Below are positions 37,299-49,486 of a stretch of DNA of 64,000 nt, one piece after another. Source of the stretch: Spinacia oleracea (lineage: Eukaryota; Streptophyta; Magnoliopsida; Caryophyllales; Amaranthaceae). Below the pieces are notes generated by a model that made no database searches, was not told the origin of the DNA, and saw only the letters and a list, made by a program, of their open reading frames with translations. The stretch is from the NCBI RefSeq assembly GCF_020520425.1, contig NC_079491.1, positions 44,940,027 to 45,004,026 of the forward strand, read 5' to 3'. The number at the start of each line of letters is the position of its first letter. Position 1 is the stretch's first letter. The translations under genes were made by a program, and so were the position numbers.

Positions 37299-37742
37299 AT
37301 GAAAAATGGCAGGAAACTCTTCACCATTAGTTTCACAGGGTTGCTTGGTCAAGTTGTTCAATGGTATGGTCTTCCTAGACCCCTGTACAGACAATACTAC
37401 AAAGCCAAAAAAGACAAGTACAAGGTTGTTGTGAAGCTCACAATGAACAAGGAAGATTTACCAATCATAGTTTATAGTAAACTACACAAAGACATTGCAC
37501 AAGCCTCTGAAGATGCAGCAAAACAAGAAGTGAAAATTATTCAACAAACATATAATTTCGATGTAGACGATATTAACTATGAAGTATGCATGCAACAAAG
37601 GAGAAAAAGACGTTTAACCGAGATTAAGCTAGCCACGGAAGAGATGAGCTTCAATGATCTTAAGCGAAGCTACTTTGAAGTTTGTGATGAGAATAGAATT
37701 TTCCGACAACATCTACAAAATTTAGGGCATTTAAATAAGTAG
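37299..37742 (+). CDS. Hypothetical Helitron accessory ORF, possible dsRBD-like fold
   Basis: A 147-aa ORF that I do not recognise by name. Residues about 14-90 follow the pattern of a double-stranded-RNA-binding domain: an N-terminal helix and loop (LGQVVQWYGLPRPLYRQYY), a strand-rich middle (KYKVVVKLTM), and an Ala-rich C-terminal helix (AQASEDAAKQEVKIIQQTYN). The usual SKK motif is not clear, so this is inference from pattern only. The C-terminal third is charged (QQRRKRRLTEIKL, then a likely coiled region). It lies between the Helitron 5' end and the Rep gene, in the same orientation, and is uninterrupted. A possible acceptor AAATGGCAG|GAAACTC (about 37306-37314) means the first residues could belong to an upstream exon. 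It may be a captured host gene fragment or a genuine Helitron component. Confidence 0.45.
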   Translation: MKNGRKLFTISFTGLLGQVVQWYGLPRPLYRQYYKAKKDKYKVVVKLTMNKEDLPIIVYSKLHKDIAQASEDAAKQEVKIIQQTYNFDVDDINYEVCMQQRRKRRLTEIKLATEEMSFNDLKRSYFEVCDENRIFRQHLQNLGHLNK

Positions 37743-38039
37743 AAAAATATCTACTAAGCCAAAGTATATTAGTTTTTTTGTTTGGTGCAAAAGTCAAACT
37801 ATATTAGTTGGATTGTTATCTATTTTAAAAATTTGCCGACTTTATGTTTGCAGTCCAATTGAATAATAGAAATTACAATCTTATTTTTGCTCAATTGAAT
37901 CTTACATTTATCCATCTCTACTTATCGTATACATATCAAAATTCATGGCCATTTTAACTTCTATCAATTTCAAAGTCAAATACTCTGTAGTAGTACTCCA
38001 TGCTAAATGAATTTTATGCACATCTTTTGCAGATTGAAA

Positions 38040-41000
38040 ATGGATGATGGTATCCAAAATGCTAGACATGCTCGATTGTTAAGAAAACATATACTTAAAC
38101 AGAGGAGAAATCAACGCGCATCAGCCTCGGTCATGTCCCCAAGAGATGTTAGGAGATCAGTCAGAAGACCCACGACTGGTGTAACTGGTAAGAAGTCAAT
38201 TTTAAAACACAGAGCATGGCTGTTAGATTTGAACAAATGTATCAATCACTCTTATTTCTTATATAGATGGTATTATATACTTCACCCAACTCAACAAGTA
38301 TCATAGGATATGAAGTAGTATTGTAGCTCATGTTTCATTTTAGCCGAGTTTTATTTACATATGTCCCTACTCAACTTTTGGAATGCAGATATTGAGCACA
38401 GACAAAGTTTGGTATTTCGTAGACAAGAATCGATACCCCTAACTGCCAGAGTGGAAATCGATTATGTTAAAGGCAAAGCAAAACATGCTCGATTTTTAAG
38501 AAAACATATAGTTAACCAAAGGAGAAATCAACGCGCATCAGTCTCTGGATCGTTCCTAAGAGAGGTTAGAAGATCAGTCAAAAGACCCATGACAGGAATA
38601 ATTGGTAAGGGGTGTATTTAAAACGACGCAACATGGCTATCATGTTTGACAAAATGTAACAAATTAGTCTGAAAACTTATATGTTTGGTTTCAGATACTC
38701 CACCCAACTCAACAAGTGTACAGCCTACTCCAAGTCGCGGAAGGGAACAATGTCGTCACAGTGAGAATGAACAACTGACAACATCAGAAGGTACAAATCA
38801 ACGGGTCGTAAACCAAAACTCGGAATTTCCAAATGGTAAAAAAAAAAAGTACTGTAGGTCATGTTAAATGTTTTTTTCCCCCAACAGTAGTTAATCACAT
38901 TTTGAAACACAGATATTGAGCAAACACAAATTTTGGGATTTCATTGCCAACAACCTATACCCCAAACTGCCAGACTGGACACAGATTATGTTAAAGGCAA
39001 AGCAAAACATGCTCGATTGTTACGAAGACATATACTTAACCAAAGGAGAAATGGACGCGCATCAGCCTCTGGACCGTCCCTAAGAGATGTTAGCAGAGCC
39101 CTGACCGCTAGCATTGGTAAGTGGTAGTAAACTGTTTTGCAAAAACATGACATATGTTTTAAATTTTGAAACCACAAAGTCTGACATGTTATTTATTTGG
39201 TATTAGACATTGCATCCACCTCAAATAGTATACAACCCACTTCAAGCCGTGCAAGAAAACGTAACCGTCAAAGTGACACCAGACAACTGACAACTTCAAT
39301 GGCCACACAACAGCGGACCGCAAATCAAAACACGACATTCGAAAATGGTAAAAAGTAGTAATATATCTCATGTTTCAAGTAGGTTGTTTTTTCATTAACA
39401 CATTCCACAATTCTCACATTCTTAAACCACAGATATGCAACAAACACAAAGTTCGAAACTGTACGACCATCAACAAATAGCTCACCCTACCAAACATACA
39501 AGTGAGTAATTATTCTGTCAAATTTTCAATGTAATCGTACATGAACAAGTTCATCAACCTAACACGTTCCCAACCATCACACAGGAATATACACCGAACC
39601 TTGGACTTTTAGGGGCCCAAGTGAAGTGTGTCCAAAATGTGAAGCTATAGTTTGGTATGAAGAACGGGCGAGGAAGGACAGAAACAATGTTGTAGCTGAG
39701 TACAGTTTATGTTGTCAAAAGGGCAAAGTCACGTTACCTCTATTAAGAGACCCCCCTGTATTTTTGAAGGATCTACTTGACAATAATGACACTCGGTCAA
39801 AAGATTTCAAAGTCAAAGGGAGGATGTACAACTCCATCAACGCTTTCACTTCAATGGGAGGGAAGGTTGACAACAGCATCAACCGAGGAAATGCTACGTA
39901 TGTGTTCAGATTAAATGGTCAAAACCATCATAAGTTTGGGTCGTTGCTTCCGCCAGAAGGGCAACAACCTAGGTTCAGCCAGCTTTATATTTATGACACA
40001 CAAAATGAAGTAACAAACCGGATAAACAGCCTTGGAAGTGGAGAAGGAAAAGCAGAATTAGACAGAGACATAGTAGCTGGCTTATCAAAGATGTTTGATG
40101 AGCATAATGAACTAGCAAAAGTGTTTCGAATGGCAAGGAAAGATTCCACGAGTCTGATTTACAACCTGTGAAGATCCGACTGATCGGAACAAGGGCAAAA
40201 GATCGGAGACAATACAACCTCCCTACTTCTACAGAGATCGCTGCGTTGATAGTGGGTACAGGTGATACTGAAAAAGGGCCTCGAGATGTCATTATTGAGG
40301 ACAAGCACTTTGGTCTGAAGAGGATCTCCGAACTTCACCCGAGTTTCATGGCAATGCAATATCCACTTCTTTTCCCTTATGGAGAAGATGGATATACAAC
40401 AGATATCCCACATAATGATAGGAAAGAAACTGAGAGAAGGGTCAGAACAAAAGTGACTGTGAGAGAATATAATGCTTTCCGCTTTCAGCAAAGAGAAAAA
40501 GAGGCAAAGACGAGATTCCAATTGGGAAGACTTAACCAGCAACAACAAGTTGACGCCTTCACATGCATGCAAGAAGGAAGATTAGAATGGGTAAGAAGCA
40601 ACCAAAAAAAACTAAGAAAGGATGTGCTACGTGGATTGACGGATGCAGTTTCTCGAGGTGATACAACGCCTGCATCTGTAGGACAACGCGTTATACTACC
40701 TTCATCTTTCACCGGAAGCCCGAGATTCATGATTCAAAACTACCACGATGCCCTAGCTATTTGCAGATGGGCTGGCCCTCCAGATTTGTTCATTACTATG
40801 ACATGTAATCCAAAGTGGCCAGAGATTAGAGAATTTTTATCCTTGATCCCAGGACAGAAACCAGAAGACCGACCTGATATCATTGCTCGAGTGTTCAAGA
40901 TTAAACTTGATGAGCTTATGGTGGACCTTACCAAAAGAAATATTTGTGGTCGCACTAAAGTAGGTAATTACTTAATTAACTACCTCACTATATATGTGTA

Positions 41001-44000
41001 TTAGAAATCTAACACTTAATATGTTTAGCCTATGGATGCACCACCAACATTTCATTTTCGGGCCGATATGGAAGATGTTATGATATAATATATCCGGTAC
41101 TGAAGTAAATTAATTACATAATCAGATAATAAACTGTAGTGCCTTCAAAATGAAGTAGTTAGAATGTAATGTACATGAATTCTCTTTGCTGAAAGTGCAG
41201 AGTAATATGTTCTTAAGATGATTTCAGATGCATGAAAGTGCCTAAATAAGTAGTATCGATTTTGAGGCTTTTTATAAGAAATTGATTGTGGAAGATTTGA
41301 CGGTTGATATCATGTTAAAAACAGGTTTGAATGGGAGAAAGATTATAGCTTGAGTGCTAGGGGTTCTATTATGATTTAAACTTCTATTTTATTCATGCTT
41401 GTGGTTTGGATTTAGATTCTGTATTTCAGGTTTTAGCAGATTCAATTACATGGTTCCAGTGGGTATATGTGGATTGTAGTAAGCGTAGATTAGGGTAGGG
41501 TAGTGGGTTTATAACTAAGGGTGAAGTTTTGGGATTTAATTATTCCATTCATCGGGTTATTCTATCTTATTAGGTTATCAGAGTTCACAAGAAATAATAA
41601 TTCTTACACTTAACTACCTTGCAATTCTAACCTTTAACCACCTTGCAGCAATATACACAATCGAGTTTCAAAAAAGAGGACTTCCACATGTTCATATACT
41701 GCTATTCTTGCATGAAGCAGATAAACTTCGAACACCATCAGACATCGACCGCTTGATTTCAGCAGAACTACCGGACCAGGAATTAGACCCTATTGCATTC
41801 GAGGCAGTAGTCCAGTACATGACACATGGACCATGCGGTAACTTGAACCCAAAATGTCCATGTATGCATGGGGGCCGGTGTACGAAATATTACCCCAAAG
41901 ACTTCAACAACGAAACTGTTATTGGTGAAGACGGATACCCGGCATACATGAGAAGAAACAATGGAAGGACAACAACAAAGAATGGACACACAATTGATAA
42001 TACTTTCATTGTCCCGTACAATGTGGACTTGCTGGTGAAGTATCAAGCCCACATCAATGTTGAAGTGTGCAACAAATACACATGTACCAAGTACCTGTTC
42101 AAGTACATGAATAAAGGTCCAGACATGGCATTAGCAACAATACAAGAAGCTACAGAAAATGCAATGCCGGGAGGACAACTAGGCAACCACGAACCTCAAA
42201 AAGACGAGATACAATCATACTTGCAATGCAGATACGTATCTGCTGCAGACGCGTGTTGGAGGGTTTTCGGTTTCCCGATACAATATAAATACCCACCAGT
42301 ACAACGCCTAAATTGTCACCTCAAGGAAGAACAAACAGTGATGTTTGAAGATCATGAGCATCTGGATGAAGTCCTCGAAAGAGTAGGACCAGCCAAGACA
42401 CCTCTCATCGGGTGGATGGAAGCAAACAAGAAGTATCCACAAGCAAGAACACTGACATACCATGAATTCCCAACTGAATGGGTCTGGCTAACCAAGGAAA
42501 AGAGATGGAAAGTAAGAGATGACAGGTTCAAAATAGGGAGAATATACTATGTGCACCCAGCATCAGGGGAACTTTACTACTTGCGCATGCTCCTGGATAT
42601 AGTTACAGGATCCACAACCTTTGGGGAAATAAGAACGGTAAACGGCATAGAGTATGCCACTTTCAAGGAAGCTTGCAATGCTATGGGTCTTTTAGAAGGA
42701 GATACTGAATGGCATGAAGCTTTACAAGCAGCATCGTCTTGGGCCCATGCCCCACAGCTTAGAGAGTTATTTGTCACAATTTTAATATTCTGTGAAGTCT
42801 CAAACCCCAGTGACTTATGGTATAAAAACTGGGAGCTTCTATCAGATGATGTGCTATACAGGCAACGCAAACGGTTTAATTCCCCCAACATCATGTTGAC
42901 GACCAACCAGGTGCAAAACTATGCATTATATGACATTGAATTGATCCTCAACCGAAATAACCGGAGTCGTGCAAACTATGGGAATATGCCATTCCCAGAC
43001 ATGGCTTTGGTGCAACAAACAACAAACAGGTTGGTATTGGAAGAGAAAATGTATGATGTGGGGACGCTAGCAGATGAAGCATCTACTCTCGAAGTCGGGC
43101 TGAATCCAGAGCAAAGCACAATCTACCACAAGATACTCGAGGCAGTAGAAAATAGAGCAGGAGGAGTGTTCTTCATTTATGGAAGCGGGGGTACAGGGAA
43201 GACATATTTGTGGAGCACCTTAATATCAAGACTTAGATCAGAGGGGCGTATAGTTATCGCAGTCGCATCATCGGGAATCGCAGCACTATTACTTCATTGT
43301 GGAAGGACAGCACACTCACGCTTCAGCATCCCGATACATTTAAACGAGAACTCATGTTGCCGGATAATGCAGGGTTCGGACTTGGCATTTCTCCTCCAAC
43401 AAGCAAGCCTTATAATATGGGACGAAGCTCCCATGGTCCACAGGCATGCCTTTGAGGCAGTGGATCGTACTTTACGTGATATTATGCAAACAAATGACAA
43501 GCCCTTCGGAGGAAAAACAGTGGTATTAGGAGGAGATTTTAGACAAATACTACCAGTTGTGCCGCGAAAAGGAAGAGCAGAGATTGTAGATGCATCTGTC
43601 AATAGGTCGCCAACAATTTGGCCTCATTTCACCGTGTTCAAACTAACCACAAACATGAGATTGAGGGGAAGCTCAGACATTGTCGGATTAGAAGAAATGC
43701 AGAATTTCAGCAAGTGGGTCCTAGATGTGGGTGATGGTCAAATCCATGCCACTGCAAAAACACGGGAAGATGAGGCCAATTGGATTCAAATTCCACCTGA
43801 CCTCCTGATAAAAGACCATCCAGACAAAAAGGCAGCCCTCGTGGAAGAAATTTACCCAGACCTTCTTCACAGGTACACAGACATCAAATACCTAGCTGAA
43901 AGGGCAATACTGGCGCCTAAAAACGATTGTGTGGATGACATCAATAACTACATACTCTCTATGATCCATGGAGAAGAAGGAGTATATAAAAGTGTTGACA

Positions 44001-44554
44001 GAGTAAGCCCACTTGCAAATAGAACATCAGTTGATGAAGATCTATACCCGACATAATTCCTAAACACTCTCCAATTCCCTGGCATCCCAAATCATGAAAT
44101 ACGTCTAAAAGTAGGGTGCCCAATCATACTACTTAGGAACATCAACCAGGTAGAAGGATTATGCAACGGAACAAGGCTCATCATAACACGGTTGGAACAA
44201 ATTGTGATTGAAGCACAAGTGTTGACTGGAACAAATGTGGGAGGACGAGTATCTATTCCGCGGGTAGAGATGACACCAGCTAATCACACACTACCATTCA
44301 CTATGAAGCGCAGACAATTCCCTGTCAAGGTATGTTTCGCAATGACAATAAACAAGAGCCAAGGACAAACATTCAACCGTGTGGGTGTATATTTGCCAGA
44401 GCCCGTCTTCAGCCACGGGCAACTATATGTGGCTGTTTCTAGGGTAACGTGTCGATCAGGTCTCCGAATTTGTATAGGACCTGATGGAGACAGTACAGAA
44501 GATAGTACAGTCACAAAGAATGTAGTCTATAGAGAAATTTTTAACAATGTATGA
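38040..44554 (+). pseudogene. Helitron Rep/helicase (RepHel), broken
   Basis: Exons supported by splice sites and phase: 38040-38187, 38389-38604, 38695-38835, 38913-39116, 39207-39347, 39433-39501, 39585-40963 and 41649-44554. The N-terminal exons are basic repeats (see the separate entry). The exon from 39585 has CPKC and the Helitron-like N domain (LHPSFMAMQYPLLFPYGEDG, FITMTCNPKWPEI). The next exon opens with the rolling-circle HUH motif (PHVHILLFL, 41684 on) and the two-tyrosine motif (KYLFKYMNKG, about 42090-42117). A Pif1-type helicase follows: Walker A GSGGTGKT (43184 on), IIWDEAPM, GGDFRQILPVV and the C-terminal INKSQGQT and VAVSRV. Two breaks: a one-base frame change near 40137 (after FRMAR) and an in-frame TAA at 44054-44056. 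The family nicks DNA and unwinds it during rolling-circle transposition. Confidence 0.93.
38389..39347 (+). repeat. Tandemly duplicated exon pairs in RepHel N-terminus
   Basis: Two copies of a two-exon module lie head to tail. Exon A is at 38389-38604 and 38913-39116; exon B is at 38695-38835 and 39207-39347, a period of about 515-525 bp including introns. A third, older copy exists upstream (exon A within 38040-38187; a truncated exon B near 38280-38306). Exon A encodes AKHARLLRKHILNQRRNQRA-like peptide. Exon B encodes a Ser/Thr/Gln-rich linker (TPPNSTSVQPTPSR; LTTS). Every exon starts and ends in phase 1, so copies can be added without shifting the frame. Confidence 0.85.
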
Positions 44555-44888
44555 AAGAAAAAAAATAAGGACAACAAGCAATGTGTCTGCGTAGTTTCCA
44601 ATTGTTTGTGACTTCTACAGAAATTAATACAAATACACTTCAAATGTATTTTTCACACAACTTATATGAGTGCCCCTGCTTTCTTTAACTTGCTAAGTTA
44701 AATTACTATTAACATGAATGTGGAATTTCATTGATTTCACATGTTGTTCCTGTTGTTTGCCACAATCATATTTTGGTTTTATATACTTTCCTTGGTCATC
44801 TAATAACTTTACCCATTTTGTGCTACCTTTTCATGACAGTTAAATCTATAGGAATTCATTCACGTCCATAATGTTTATGGTTATACAG

Positions 44889-45782
44889 GCACATAAGACA
44901 AACAATGCTGGAGCAAAAACAAAATTGCCTATGGTCAACAACCCTTCCATCAGGGATAATGTAAGTCACTCCTTAATAATCATCTGAATATAAATGTAGT
45001 TGTTTTTCCGGCTAACAGTACACTTAATCACAGAACCAACATAGTCTGACAAAAGGCCAAATTAAATGGTCAGGAGTCTGAGCAACATAAGAAGGTCTAA
45101 TTAACATCTTTTTTTAGTGAAGATCTTAACCATTACTGATCAGTCCATAGTTTATTTGGTGTAGGATATCATCTTCGGCCACTCTTTAACCACACTTACA
45201 GGTGATTTGACTTCAAATGTTACAATAACAACCAAAAAAAATAGTCACTACATTACTGATTTATCCTTGCATCTCATTACGTATAAATCTTTATGTTACA
45301 GATTATGAGTAATGCTGGTCGTCTAATCATTACAAGTGTTACTCATCATGACAATGGAAATGACGTCCTTTCTGTTAGTAGCAGTGTAACTGGCGTCCAA
45401 AAATTGACATTTAAAAGACTATGTCCATTGTTAACCCACCATTGTTTGCAGTGAGGGTTGGACTTAAGCTCTTGCTGAAGCGCCAACAGCTGCAGGGAGC
45501 AACAATAATAATGGATCCTCGCATGTTCTTCAATCTTCAGCACCTGCTGCCTCTAGCTACATCTCATCACCATGTGTTGGAAGAACATCGCCTGGACTAA
45601 ATATGGAAGAAACTTTGGTGCAGGCATCACCACTTTGCCATAATGTTCAACAGGTATTTAACTATTAATCACTACAACACTAATCTGGAAAAGAGCATTC
45701 CGCTGAAAATTAAAGTTTTTTTCTGCAGCCATCTATTCAAACGCAGAAGGATGAGTTAGCTAACACACAAACCAGGATATAA
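44889..45782 (+). other. Possible 3' exons of RepHel or a separate small gene
   Basis: Several open stretches have good splice borders: 44889-44960 (TACAG|GCACATAAG...GATAAT|GTAAGT, 24 codons), 45302-45385, about 45480-45653 (Ser/Asn-rich, ends CAACAG|GTATTT) and 45729-45782, ending in TAA. The RepHel exon has a candidate donor at 44549 (AACAAT|GTATGA) two codons before its stop. RepHel could therefore continue into these exons as a low-complexity tail. Phases fit for the first two exons but not cleanly for the third, so the model is tentative. Confidence 0.35.
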
Positions 45783-46864
45783 ATCCCGATGACACCAAAA
45801 ACTTTGGTAAGTACATCCATACACAGAACTAAGACATACGTATACAACTAAAGGGGAGAAAGCATTGGCTATAATAATCTTACTGTAACAAGGTGGTGCC
45901 CAACTTAATATTATGGGAATGAACTCTCCATATGCATTAATATGGATAAAAAACTGAGGCTACAAAATACCACATATGTAGAATCCCCAATCCGGGGAAA
46001 GCATTTACGACACTCAGGTTACAAACTACAATCTTTAGAGAATATAAAGGCCTCCTTATGATAACCCCAGCAAAAAAAATGAACCACCCTAAAAAAAACA
46101 TACTGCCCGTTTCTAGAATATAATTGCCCCGAATGGTAACCCCAACAAAGCAAATAAACCACCTTAAAAACAAACATACTGGCCCAGGTCCCATCCATCT
46201 AAGTTATTACAATGCGAACCCCCACATCAACCCAAGTAAAATCCCATAACTCAGAACAATGTTCCCTTTAATCATCATTAACCATTACACCAAAAACTGT
46301 CCAAACATATTAATAAATGACATATTAACTACATCACAATAAAAACATAATTCAAAACCAATAAACACAATAAACTTAACAGTAAACAAACAAAACAAAA
46401 ACTATGGTAACTGACAAAGAATAACATTTCAAACAGCTAAATAGTTAATAGATACGCCAGTTACAATGTACATAACTCCCCAATAACTGCACACAGAAAC
46501 TGCAATCACATAAAAACATTATAACCGCCATTAACAAATAAAAAACAAAACTTAATAATAAAGTAAAAACCCAATAAACTACCCACCCCAAAGGATAATG
46601 AATGACACATTTAAAGTTTTAATAGAGACAACCAGTATAAAAAGAAACTAACGAAATATAAAACACACAAAAAACAACCACCACTACAAAGTACACTTCA
46701 AAAAGAACTCAGCCACTTTACAAAGACACCTAGGTAATTCGTCTACAACCTACACATAATAATACACAAAGACAAATTGCTTTCACATCAACACAAAGAA
46801 ATCAGGTATGTTCCTTGAAAGATTAATTACAGAAAAATAATGTCACATCTTCGAATTGCAGGAT
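45783..46864 (+). other. Spacer between RepHel and RPA genes
   Basis: A-rich sequence without a plausible gene. The acceptor TTGCAG at 46856-46861 suggests that a 5' untranslated exon of the RPA-like gene may lie here. Confidence 0.4.
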
Positions 46865-49112
46865 ATGGAAGCCACCAAAAACTATATTGCAGAACTGGAT
46901 ACAACAAAAAGAGACTGGACAATAACAGCACGAGTAACACGCATGTGGGAAGTCCGGTACAAACCGACAAACCCAACACCGGATACCATAGACATGGTGC
47001 TTCTAGATGAACAGGTATGGAACTACCATAAACTACTTTATCTTTAATAAAAAAACGTACTAAGACATGCAAATGCCAGGGATCCCAAATACAAGCATTG
47101 GTAAAAAAGGCAATAGTCAGTCATTTCAAGGACCGACTACAAGAAGGAAGAATATATACAACGACTCATTTCAATGTGGGAAAGAACAATAGGACTCGAC
47201 TACAAGTGGAGAATGAGTATATCATTTGGTTCACTTCATTCACATCAGTCACGTTACAAGAAGAAAGTTCAGCAGCAATCCCATTTCACAAATTCAACTT
47301 ACGCCCTATCGACGACCTATCTGAGCGAACTAACAAGATCGATGTCCTTACAGGTAAACAACAACTCATTGTATAATTTCAGTCTACTCAACAAATAGAG
47401 GACAACACAATGAAAAGAAAACACATATGTAATTGACATGTGTATAAAACAAAATATGACTAACGGCCACCAAATAATCTGCTAACACAAAAACCTAACT
47501 AATGTGTTGTTACTAACTGTGCAGAGGTAATAGGACAACTAATTGGCGTAGAAAACAAAATCACTCAAAATCACGACAACAACACGGATCAAAGAAGGAC
47601 GATACACATCCAAGATGAAAGGTAAGCAAAAAGATTATAAAAATTACCCAAGAATACTAACAAAAAAAAAACCCAAATATGCTTCACCACAGGACCAACA
47701 AGATTGCAGTAACTCTATGGGGACAACAAGCAGATCTGGTGGCAGACGACGTAGCAGAAAATGGAGCCCAACCAAAAATAGTCATAATAACAGCCACTCG
47801 GGTAACAATGTTCAAGGGTGAGTGCAAACACAAAACACTATAAAATAATATACTCAAATAGCTATGATTTGCAAAAACTAAAAAACTCACTGTAAATGCA
47901 GGAAATTACCAACTCAACTCTACAGGAGGAACAAAGCTCTACATCAATTTAGAAATACCAGAAGTCGAAAACTTCAAAAAAAAAGTAAGAACAATATAAA
48001 ATGCAATTCATTATTATCAACTACAACCACTTCTACAAACATTAGTTATTTCAAATTTTGTACAGCATGACTGATGTCCCACTACAAGAAATACTCCATA
48101 TTGAAGTCACTCAGCCAGAGAGCTTAGAGGAGGCGATGACCAAGAATCGAAAAACAATCACAGAATTACAACAAATATACATGGAAGGAGAAGAAAACCA
48201 GGTACAACTACAATAAATTTATAATACAAAAACACAAGGGGGGATGACATTATTATAACAATGTATACAGGAAGCCAAGAATACTTATACATGCGTGGCA
48301 AAAATAGCAACCATACATGACCAAGAGTGTGGCTGGATGTACACGTCATGTAACAATTGCAAATCAAAGATTGATGAGAATCAATACTGCAACAAATGCG
48401 AAGACGTCCCAGAGTTTCCAATTGACAGGTGGGATACATGAACTAACCACATTTACCCACCCTTGAACCAATATACCTAATTTCTTACAAAACCATTCAC
48501 AGGTACTGATTAATTGCCACTATTGATGATGGCATTGCAACAATGACTGTGGGGATATTCGACAAAGACGTGGAAAAAATCATTGGCAAACCAATAACAT
48601 CAATGGTGAAGATTTATAACCAGGTATCATTACGTTACTTACAAAAAAAAACACTCCCTAAACAAAATTTAAATACTGACTACATCGCATATGCAGGACA
48701 ATGGACCAGAAAAGGTCGCAAAAGAGCTCCAACAATGCATTGGGAAGAAATGTACAATGAAACTAAAAGTCAACGACAAAGGATACATACAAGAACTAAC
48801 AGCTATAAAGGTATTCCATATTGAAACGGAAGAGAAGAGAACACCACAACGACGAGGAAAGGAGATACTAAGAGAAATAAAAAAAGAGGGACAACCACCA
48901 AAGAAGCAAAAAATGCACAGGTAACGACATTATCAAATACATATCTACATACTACAATTAATATTATTATACACTACACTCACAAACACTACCCTTTCAA
49001 AAACAGCATCACAACAACAGAGGAAACACCCATAACAACAGCAGGCACAAACACAAATCCAGAACCAGTCCAACTTCACGACCAACTTCTGCACCAGGGA
49101 CAAAGCTCATGA
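46865..49112 (+). pseudogene. Helitron RPA1-like single-strand DNA-binding protein, 10 exons
   Basis: Exons: 46865-47014, 47080-47353, 47525-47621, 47693-47817, 47902-47984, 48066-48201, 48271-48428, 48503-48623, 48697-48920 and 49007-49112 (stop TGA). All introns are GT-AG. The first exons form an OB fold like RPA70 domain A (RDWTITARVTRMWEV, then INDVLL-type MVLLDEQ, HFKDRLQEGRIYTTTHF). The middle exons match domain B (NKIAVTLWGQQAD, YQLNSTGGTKLYINLEIPE). Exon 7 has a zinc ribbon (CNNCKSKIDENQYCNKC) like RPA domain C. Plant Helitrons often carry such a gene, thought to protect single strands during transposition. Breaks: the exon 5/6 junction is out of phase, with a run of nine A before the donor as the likely cause, and TGA at 48507-48509 interrupts exon 8. 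The tail is Lys/Thr-rich. Confidence 0.85.
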
Positions 49113-49486
49113 AACAACAACAAGAAGACAGTTCAAAAACCTCAGCCCAGGGACCAGGGACCTATGTTAAGTGTTTTAAAATAAAATCACAAAACGGAAT
49201 GTTTAGATAAGCAAAGTAGGTAGAACTATAATGTGGCTAGATGAACATGCCAAGGAGTTGGTAGCTTCTGTCGAGGAAGATCGCACAACAAAAAGTAGAG
49301 GCAAACACTCTCTTCTTTCCAATTTTACAGCACCGGAAAATAAAGTCTAAAGTCTCAACAAACGGTAGACAGGTTTTCAAACATTTATAGTAGCCATGTT
49401 AAATTTTTGAGTTCCACAGGCAATATCAGAGGATTTAACATTACAAGCTCGGTATATCCTCTAAAATAATGCATCAATAGCAAACC
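49113..49486 (+). other. Helitron 3' spacer, no gene seen
   Basis: AT-rich sequence between the RPA stop and the solo LTR insertion. Ends with AAACC, the target duplication of that LTR. Confidence 0.5.
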
